Of a stretch of DNA of 64,000 bases, positions 58,805-64,000 are shown piece by piece (within the stretch, counting starts at the first letter, position 1; every line of letters begins with the position of its first letter). Under the pieces are notes generated by a model, which saw only the letters and a list, made by a program, of their open reading frames with translations, was not told the DNA's origin and did not search any database. The stretch is from the NCBI GenBank assembly GCA_000961575.1, contig LADP01000021.1, forward strand, positions 178,256-242,255. Direction: 5' to 3'. A program made the translations under genes and the position numbers. Source of the stretch: Peptococcaceae bacterium BRH_c8a (GTDB lineage: Bacteria; Bacillota; Desulfotomaculia; Desulfotomaculales; Desulfallaceae).

Positions 58805-60754
58805 ATGTCGGATGCGAAAAAAACGGTAGGTACCGGACTAATTCCACCACACGTTAAAAAATTTATTGATTGGGCAGCTGAAGATACAGAAGGTTTTTGG
58901 GGGCACGCAGCCGAGCAGGCTATGAGTGAAATTAATTGGTTTAAAAAGTGGGATAAGGTTTTTAACTGGGAATACCCCACCTTTCAGTGGTTTGTGGGTG
59001 GACAAACTAACATCAGTTACAACTGCCTGGATTATAATATTGAAAAGGGCCGAGCCGGCCGGGCAGCCATTGTAACAGAATCGGGTGAAACAGGTGAAGT
59101 ACGCACAGTGACCTACGCCCAGCTGTTTGAACTAGTCAAGCAGTATGCCAGGGCATTACGTGGCATGGGAGTCCAAAAAGGTGACCGTGTTTCTATTTAT
59201 ATGCCTAGTAGTGTTGAATCAGTAGCAGCTATGCTGGCCTGTGCCCGGGTGGGAGCCATCCATGTAGTGATATTTGCCGGATTTTCTTCCAGCGCGGTGG
59301 CGGATCGCCTGCAAATTTCAGGCGCCCAGTACGTCCTGGCCCAGGACGAAGGTTCACGGCGAGGCAAACCTGTTCCGTTAAAACCAATTGTTGACGATGG
59401 TATTGCCATGTGCCCGCCTGACCTGGTGAAAAAAGTGGTGGTGCTAAGGAAAAACCCCAGTCATGATACGCCTATGACTCCAGGCAGAGATATTTATTGG
59501 GATGAGTTTCTAGCCTATGGTGAAGGACAGAGCGACGCCTGCGAGATAATGGATGCCAACGAAACGTTGTTCTTGCTGCCAACTTCAGGTACTACCGCCA
59601 AGCCCAAAGTAACGGTACAAAAGCACGGTGGTTACCAGATGTGGGTATACTGTATGGGCAAGTGGATTTATGGGTTGCGTGAAACAGACGTTTGGTTCTG
59701 TACCTCTGACATCGGGTGGATAGTAGGCCATAGCTACAATGTGTACTGCCCGCTGCTCACTGGATGCACCACCGTACTGTATGAGGGCACTCCCGATTAC
59801 CCAACCAAAGACATGTGGTGGAGTGTGGCTTCTCGTAACAAGGCTACAGCGCTTTGGCTTTCACCTACCGGAGTGCGGGGGATGATGCGTCTGGGCACTG
59901 AAGAGGCCCGTAAACACGACCTTAGCACTGTGGAAAGAATTTTCTGCGCCGGCGAAGTGTTAAACCCGCCCGCCTGGTCCTGGCTGCAGGAAGAAGTGTT
60001 TGAAAACAAAATCCCCGTCATGGATCACATGTGGCAAACCGAAACATCCGGTCCCATTTTTGCAAATCCATACGGTTTGGGTATGATTCCCATCAAACCC
60101 GGCTCAGCGCACATCCCGGTGCCCGGGGTTGTAGCGGAAGTGCTGCATGAAAGTGACGGCACGCCCGTGGAACGTGGCGAAAAAGGCGTGGTAGTAATCA
60201 CGAAGCCCTTCCCGGGGTTGGTATCCACCCTGTGGGGCGACACTGAGGGGTACCTGTATAACTATTGGGAGCGCACGCCTGCCACTAAAGGCAAGTACCT
60301 CTGTGGAGACGCTGCTGCTATGGATGAAGATGGCTATGTTTGGTTTGCCGGGCGTTCTGACGAGGTAATCAAGATTGCCTCTCACCGTATCGGTACCGTG
60401 GAAGTTGAAAGCGCACTGATTTCCCACCCGGCGGTAGTTGAAGCCGGTGTTTCAGGGGTACCTGACGAACTCAGGGGTGAAGTAGCTTGCGCATTCGTGG
60501 TGCTAAAAGCGGGATATGAGCCATCCCCAGAAATGCAAAAAGAACTAAAAACTCATATACGTAATACCATGGGCGCCATCGTGGTGATGAGGGACATCCA
60601 TTTCGTCAATACCCTGCCTAAAACACGTAGCGGCAAAATAATGCGGCGGGTGATGAAAACATTGATGCTGGGCAATGAGTTGGGCGATCTTTCCACCATT
60701 GAAGAAGCCGCATCAATTGATGAGATAAAAGATGCCATATCCAAAATGAAATAA
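58805..60754 (+). CDS. AMP-forming acetyl-CoA (acyl-CoA) synthetase
   Basis: 649 residues from ATG 58805 behind AAGAGGGGGGG, the usual length of Acs. The order of ANL-family motifs is complete: YMPSSVESVAAMLACARVGA, LPTSGTTAKPKVTVQKHGGY (nucleotide loop), WQTETSG, YLCGDAAAMDEDGYVWFAGR, and PKTRSGKIMRR with the catalytic, acetylatable lysine. The nucleotide loop differs from classical Acs (TSGTTAKPKV for TSGSTGKPKG), so the acid used may be acetate, propionate or another. Product: acyl-CoA, AMP and pyrophosphate. A strong terminator follows. Confidence 0.85.
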   Translation: MSDAKKTVGTGLIPPHVKKFIDWAAEDTEGFWGHAAEQAMSEINWFKKWDKVFNWEYPTFQWFVGGQTNISYNCLDYNIEKGRAGRAAIVTESGETGEVRTVTYAQLFELVKQYARALRGMGVQKGDRVSIYMPSSVESVAAMLACARVGAIHVVIFAGFSSSAVADRLQISGAQYVLAQDEGSRRGKPVPLKPIVDDGIAMCPPDLVKKVVVLRKNPSHDTPMTPGRDIYWDEFLAYGEGQSDACEIMDANETLFLLPTSGTTAKPKVTVQKHGGYQMWVYCMGKWIYGLRETDVWFCTSDIGWIVGHSYNVYCPLLTGCTTVLYEGTPDYPTKDMWWSVASRNKATALWLSPTGVRGMMRLGTEEARKHDLSTVERIFCAGEVLNPPAWSWLQEEVFENKIPVMDHMWQTETSGPIFANPYGLGMIPIKPGSAHIPVPGVVAEVLHESDGTPVERGEKGVVVITKPFPGLVSTLWGDTEGYLYNYWERTPATKGKYLCGDAAAMDEDGYVWFAGRSDEVIKIASHRIGTVEVESALISHPAVVEAGVSGVPDELRGEVACAFVVLKAGYEPSPEMQKELKTHIRNTMGAIVVMRDIHFVNTLPKTRSGKIMRRVMKTLMLGNELGDLSTIEEAASIDEIKDAISKMK

Positions 60755-60777
60755 TCAGCAGTTTTTAAACATTCCTC

Positions 60778-60809
60778 AAAAGGGTTGCGATAAATTCCGC
60801 AACCCTTTT
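60778..60809 (+). terminator. Terminator of the acyl-CoA synthetase gene
   Basis: AAAAGGGTTGCG (60778-60789) and CGCAACCCTTTT (60798-60809) are perfectly complementary over 12 bp with an 8-base loop. The T-rich end of the stem serves as the release tract. Confidence 0.85.
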
Positions 60810-60941
60810 AATATTTGGGGAATAACAACATATCACACCACCAACTCGGTAATTGCGATAAAAATGGCGGTTTGTTCCCTTATACATATAAAGAAGGTGT
60901 TTGATTGGCTAATATGCCTCATTTCAAAGCAAATGGGAAAG

Positions 60942-60970
60942 TTTACAATAACTCTATAGTATAATATAAT
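60942..60970 (+). promoter_or_regulatory. Sigma-A promoter of the amino-acid ABC operon
   Basis: TTTACA (60942-60947) and TATAAT (60965-60970) are exactly 17 bases apart, with one mismatch to the -35 consensus. The start would be near 60977, giving a leader of about 205 bases before the TTG start at 61182. I looked for known riboswitch or T-box motifs in that leader and recognise none. Confidence 0.7.
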
Positions 60971-61181
60971 AGTGGATGTACGTGTGGCATCACGCCTTTC
61001 TAACTAAAACCTCAAAAAGTTTTTTAGATGTTGCCAGACAACTTGTAATAGTTAACCCAGTTGCTAGTCAACCAAATAACTTTTTATATAACAAAAATTT
61101 AAATAAAAATCCAGGAGGTGAAATTAGGAAACTGTAACTGGTTTTACGATTAATTATAAAAACTCAAGGAGGAGACAAATT

Positions 61182-62003
61182 TTGAAGAACAGAACCTGGA
61201 TACTAAAACTGGCCCTAGTGATGTTGGTGGGCCTAGCCCTGGTGCTGGGCGGCTGCGGCGGTCAGAGCGCTGGCGACAAACAAGAACCGGCCCAGGAAGA
61301 GCAAGGCGCCGCAGAAGACACCGGCAGCGAAAAGTTTAGCTACGCCATGAGCGGCCTATACAAACCGTTCAACTACAAAGAAGGCGGCCAGTTAACCGGC
61401 TTCGACGTGGAGATCGGCGCCGAAATCGCCAAACGTATGGGCATGGAAGCCGACCCCGTAACCAACCCCTGGGAGACTATCATCCAGGGCCTTAAAGCCG
61501 GCAAATACGACGCCATCATCGGCAGCATGGCCATCACCGAAGAGCGCAAGGAACAGGTTAACTTTACACGGCCCTACTACCGCTCAGGCGCTCAGGTATT
61601 CGTAGCCGCCGACAATGAAGAAATTACCACCGCCGACGACCTGAAAGGCAAAAAGATCGGCGTGGTTAAAGCCAGCACCTTCCGTGACGTAGCCCTGGAA
61701 TACACCGACGAAAAAAACGTCACCGGCTATGACAGCGACGTCATCGCACTGCAGGAACTGCCCACCGGCCGTATCGACGCCGTAATCACCGACCAGATGG
61801 TAGGCTTTGAAGCCATTAAGAACGAGCTTAAGATTAAAGACGTGGGCGAGCCGCTGTGGGTAGACGAAATGGCTATCCCGATCATGAAAGACAACACCGA
61901 GCTGCTAGAGAAAGTTAACGCCGCCCTGGAAGAAATGATCGCCGACGGCACCTACGACACCATCAGCGAAAAATGGTTCGGACGCAGCATCCTGGGCGAA
62001 TAA
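61182..62003 (+). CDS. Polar amino-acid ABC transporter substrate-binding lipoprotein
   Basis: 273 residues from TTG 61182 behind CAAGGAGGAG. The signal peptide ends in a lipobox (LVLGGC), so the mature protein is a membrane-tethered lipoprotein. GQLTGFDVEIGAEIAKRMGM, GLKAGKYDAIIGSMAITEER and LKGKKIGVVKAST are the family 3 (SBP_bac_3) motifs. The ligand is probably a polar amino acid such as glutamine, glutamate, cystine or arginine; it cannot be settled by eye. Codons end in C far more often than in neighbouring genes, suggesting high expression or recent transfer. Confidence 0.9.
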   Translation: MKNRTWILKLALVMLVGLALVLGGCGGQSAGDKQEPAQEEQGAAEDTGSEKFSYAMSGLYKPFNYKEGGQLTGFDVEIGAEIAKRMGMEADPVTNPWETIIQGLKAGKYDAIIGSMAITEERKEQVNFTRPYYRSGAQVFVAADNEEITTADDLKGKKIGVVKASTFRDVALEYTDEKNVTGYDSDVIALQELPTGRIDAVITDQMVGFEAIKNELKIKDVGEPLWVDEMAIPIMKDNTELLEKVNAALEEMIADGTYDTISEKWFGRSILGE

Positions 62004-62096
62004 TTCACCCCAACAACATGACCACACCCCGGGGCGCGTTTAAACCAAACGCGCCCCACCACTTTAAGCAGCTCCACACCACAAAGAGGTGACAAA

Positions 62097-62765
62097 ATGA
62101 CAGCTATCATCGAAATTTTTATCGAAAACTGGGAAGCCTTCCTATTTGCCACCGGCATGACCTTAAAACTCACCGCCGTGTCACTGGTACTGGCCATGGT
62201 CATCGGGCTGGTGTTTGCCTTCTTCAAAATCTCCGGCAGCAAAATCCTTTACAGTATCGCCCAGCTGTACATCACCGTTATCCGCGGCACGCCGCTAATC
62301 GTCCAGCTGATGTTCTTATACTTTGGGATCATCCAACTGGTCGTACTGCCCGCCTTCTGGGCGGGCGCGCTGGCCCTGGCCATCCACTCCGGCGCGTATA
62401 TCGCCGAGATATTCCGCGGCAGCATCCAATCCATCAACCGCGGTCAGATGGAAGCCGCCCGCTCACTGGGCATGACCTACCCGCTGGCCATGCGCCGCAT
62501 CATCCTGCCCCAGGCGTTCAAGCGGGCCATCCCGGCGCTGGGCAACCAATTCATCATCGGGCTTAAAGACTCCTCGCTGGTGGCCTACCTGGGCGTGTCC
62601 GAGATCTACGGTACCGCGCTGTACGCCCAGGCCGCCAACTTCCAGCCCTTTGAAACCTACATGGTGGCCGGTTGCTATTACCTGGTACTGGTAATCATAT
62701 TCACCTGGCTGGTAAACAAACTGGAACAACGGCTGAGCGTGGAGCAAAGCGAGGTGACTAAATAG
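62097..62765 (+). CDS. Polar amino-acid ABC transporter permease
   Basis: 222 residues from ATG 62097 behind AAAGAGGTGAC. About five transmembrane segments. TVIRGTPLIVQLMFLYFG and the EAA loop EAARSLGMTYPLAMRRIILPQ are the HisM/GlnP-type signature. It forms the membrane channel with the ATPase gene that begins at the next base. Same C-ending codon bias as the receptor gene. Confidence 0.93.
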   Translation: MTAIIEIFIENWEAFLFATGMTLKLTAVSLVLAMVIGLVFAFFKISGSKILYSIAQLYITVIRGTPLIVQLMFLYFGIIQLVVLPAFWAGALALAIHSGAYIAEIFRGSIQSINRGQMEAARSLGMTYPLAMRRIILPQAFKRAIPALGNQFIIGLKDSSLVAYLGVSEIYGTALYAQAANFQPFETYMVAGCYYLVLVIIFTWLVNKLEQRLSVEQSEVTK

Positions 62766-63494
62766 ATGATCCGCATTAAAAAGCTGAACAAATCATTCGG
62801 TTCACTGCACGTGTTAAAGGACGTGGATCTTAGCGTATCCGAACGCGAGGTGGTGGTGCTAATCGGGGCCAGCGGGTCGGGAAAGAGCACGCTGCTAAGG
62901 TGCATCAACTTTTTGGAGATTCCCGACAGCGGCAGCGACGAGATTTCGATTATGGGCCAGACGGTGGATCCCCAAAAGGATAACCTGAACCAAATTCGCT
63001 CCGAGGTGGGGATGGTGTTTCAGCATTTCAACCTGTTCCCGCACCGGTCGGTGCTGGAGAACGTAACCGAAGCACCGATTTTTGTGCGCAAGCTAAAAAA
63101 GAGCGCGGCGGTTGATATGGCGATGCAGCTTTTAAAGAAGGTCGGGCTGGCGGATAAGGCCAAAAGTTATCCGGATCAACTCTCTGGCGGGCAGAAACAG
63201 CGGGTGGCCATTGCCCGGGCACTGGCCATGAGCCCGAAGATCATGCTATTTGACGAGCCCACCTCGGCGCTGGATCCGGAACTGGTGGGTGAGGTGCTGC
63301 AGGTGATGAAAGAGCTGGCCAAAGAGGGAATGACGATGGTGGTGGTAACCCACGAGATGGGGTTTGCCAGGGAGGTGGGTGACCGGGTAATGGTTATGGA
63401 CGAGGGCCGGATTATCGAGGAAGGCGAACCCGTGGAACTATTTCAAAATCCCAAGTTGGAGCGTACTCAAAAATTTCTCTCACAAATTCTATAA
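62766..63494 (+). CDS. Polar amino-acid ABC transporter ATP-binding protein
   Basis: 242 residues from ATG 62766, immediately after the permease stop. Walker [28 protein letters not shown], signature [17 protein letters not shown], Walker [20 protein letters not shown] and the H-loop [13 protein letters not shown] are complete (GlnQ/HisP type). It powers uptake by the receptor-permease pair upstream. Codon bias is less extreme than in the two upstream genes. Confidence 0.94.
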   Translation: MIRIKKLNKSFGSLHVLKDVDLSVSEREVVVLIGASGSGKSTLLRCINFLEIPDSGSDEISIMGQTVDPQKDNLNQIRSEVGMVFQHFNLFPHRSVLENVTEAPIFVRKLKKSAAVDMAMQLLKKVGLADKAKSYPDQLSGGQKQRVAIARALAMSPKIMLFDEPTSALDPELVGEVLQVMKELAKEGMTMVVVTHEMGFAREVGDRVMVMDEGRIIEEGEPVELFQNPKLERTQKFLSQIL

Positions 63495-63558
63495 TTAATT
63501 TTAAAACATTAATTGCCAGGCAACACTTGTTACGTCATTGCTATGAAACAACCGATAA

Positions 63559-63623
63559 GGTGCCAGGTGTTGCAAGTTGAAAGTTGCGTATTTTGCAGCT
63601 TTCAACTTGCAACACCTGGCACC
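63559..63623. repeat. Perfect 25-bp inverted repeat
   Basis: GGTGCCAGGTGTTGCAAGTT then GAAAG (63559-63583) is exactly reverse-complemented at 63599-63623, with a 15-base loop. It begins 64 bases after the ABC ATPase stop. It could work as a terminator only poorly (no T-run) and looks like a REP-type element. Confidence 0.75.
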
Positions 63624-63672
63624 AAAGCCCAACCAGAAAGTTGTATTCGTTTATCGTGGTGCGTTTACGCGT

Positions 63673-63732
63673 GTCAATCTGAGCGCAGCGAGGAACCTTA
63701 AAGATTAGATCCTTCGCTGCGCTCAGGATGAC
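63673..63732. repeat. CTGAGCGCAGCGA palindromic repeat
   Basis: GTCAATCTGAGCGCAGCGAG (63673-63692) is mirrored by CTTCGCTGCGCTCAGGATGA (63712-63731). This TCATCCTGAGCGCAGCGAAG type of palindrome is widespread in bacterial intergenic DNA. It lies next to the 25-bp repeat. Confidence 0.65.
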
Positions 63733-63750
63733 AACCCTAAAGTCTATTTT

Positions 63751-64000
63751 CAGGGTAGACCACCATGCCGCTAAACGCGGCACCAGCAGAAGGAAGAAAA
63801 ACCAGCTTACGCGGCGATCCGGTGATATCCGGAGCGAACGGTGCACCTGGATGCGTTGATTAGCCTGTCATAGCCCCGAATTCAGGCTGCTTAGGGCGTA
63901 GCCAAACGGTTAAGCAGTTTATGCCATGCGGTAACAATAACCCGATCCGATCATAACAATAAGAATTGCAAGAGAGAGCGGAGCGATATCACCGGAGCGC
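63751..64000. other. Unidentified hairpin-rich noncoding stretch at the window end
   Basis: The last 250 bases hold several short hairpins in a row: GCCGC-TAAAC-GCGGC near 63766, CCGGTGATATCCGG near 63816, AGCCTG...CAGGCT near 63862-63887, and CTGCTTA...TAAGCAG near 63886-63917. TCCGGTGATATC near 63815 also recurs in inverted form near the end (GATATCACCGGA, 63986-63997). No reading frame with codon-like character crosses it. A structured RNA, the start of a group II intron or another mobile element are possible; I cannot identify it. Confidence 0.4.

Noticed and set aside
61117..61152. Eleven-codon leader peptide from GTG 61117 before the ABC receptor gene
   Set aside because: The start codon touches its own AGGAG, so spacing is wrong, and no run of regulatory codons is present.
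63541..63846. Leftward 101-codon frame near the window end
   Set aside because: It reads through two palindromic repeats, which account for its length.
63893..63930. tRNA-like stretch GGCGTAGCCAAACGGTTAAG
   Set aside because: It resembles a D arm, but there is no matching acceptor stem, anticodon arm or T arm.
1..64000. CRISPR array, prophage, restriction or toxin-antitoxin system, transposase gene
   Set aside because: I looked for regularly spaced repeats and for the typical proteins and found none; the repeats present are dispersed palindromes.

Overview
The window looks like a chromosomal segment of an anaerobic, spore-forming Firmicute, most likely a Desulfotomaculum/Pelotomaculum-type member of the Peptococcaceae sensu lato. 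The reasons are an alpha/beta small acid-soluble spore protein with a sigma-G-type promoter, a ferredoxin-linked 2-oxoacid oxidoreductase, a tungsten/molybdopterin aldehyde oxidoreductase, LL-diaminopimelate aminotransferase, frequent TTG/GTG starts with strong GGAGG ribosome binding sites, and the housekeeping order yicC-remA-gmk-rpoZ-coaBC ... priA-def-fmt-rsmB-rlmN-stp-prkC-rsgA-rpe. The genus is an inference from gene content only.

Layout. 1-1.2 kb: the end of a DUF1287 gene, a membrane-anchored hypothetical protein and a cupin. 1.5-6.4 kb: korDABC behind a near-consensus sigma-54 promoter, followed by a sigma-54 activator. 6.6-11.9 kb: a KamA-family enzyme whose substrate residues match glutamate 2,3-aminomutase, then a TAXI-TRAP transporter (receptor, DUF1850 protein, fused permease). 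11.9-21.1 kb: an alcohol/aldehyde module with an Fe-alcohol dehydrogenase, a MoaD-like protein, an aldehyde:ferredoxin oxidoreductase preceded by a sigma-54 promoter and a Moco/Tuco-type riboswitch, a spore protein, a histidine kinase, an NtrC-type response regulator and a second Fe-alcohol dehydrogenase. 21.4-30 kb: a DUF2680 protein, RqcH, a YueI-like protein, a small hypothetical protein, a Ca2+-type P-ATPase and a PAS-GGDEF-HD-GYP protein.

30-57 kb is a core housekeeping block: lysine/peptidoglycan precursor synthesis (dapF, dapL, an aspartate-type aminotransferase), then yicC, remA, gmk, rpoZ and coaBC. An apparent insertion follows (marR, a cysK-like gene and a stand-alone pstB). The block continues with priA, def, fmt, DUF116, rsmB and rlmN, two FHA proteins, a PP2C phosphatase, a SEDS protein, a class B PBP, a PASTA kinase, rsgA, rpe, a 42-residue RCKP rubredoxin-like protein and cheW. 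The FHA-phosphatase-SEDS-PBP-kinase run resembles the actinobacterial pknB locus and would link serine/threonine phosphorylation to wall synthesis. 57-63.5 kb: a CBS-ACT protein, a GntR-RCK_C fusion (BusR-like), an acyl-CoA synthetase and a polar amino-acid ABC transporter with unusually C-ending codon use.

The most notable points are: two sigma-54-controlled ferredoxin-oxidoreductase loci, each beside its own activator; dual control (sigma-54 plus a tungsten/molybdenum cofactor riboswitch) of the aldehyde oxidoreductase; reassignment of the aminomutase to glutamate; and several families of short repeats. One 66-bp repeat lies in frame inside rsmB and supplies 22 codons of it, and another supplies the C-terminal tail of RqcH. 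I see no CRISPR array, rRNA, convincing tRNA, transposase or prophage. The last 250 bases hold an unidentified, hairpin-rich noncoding stretch.
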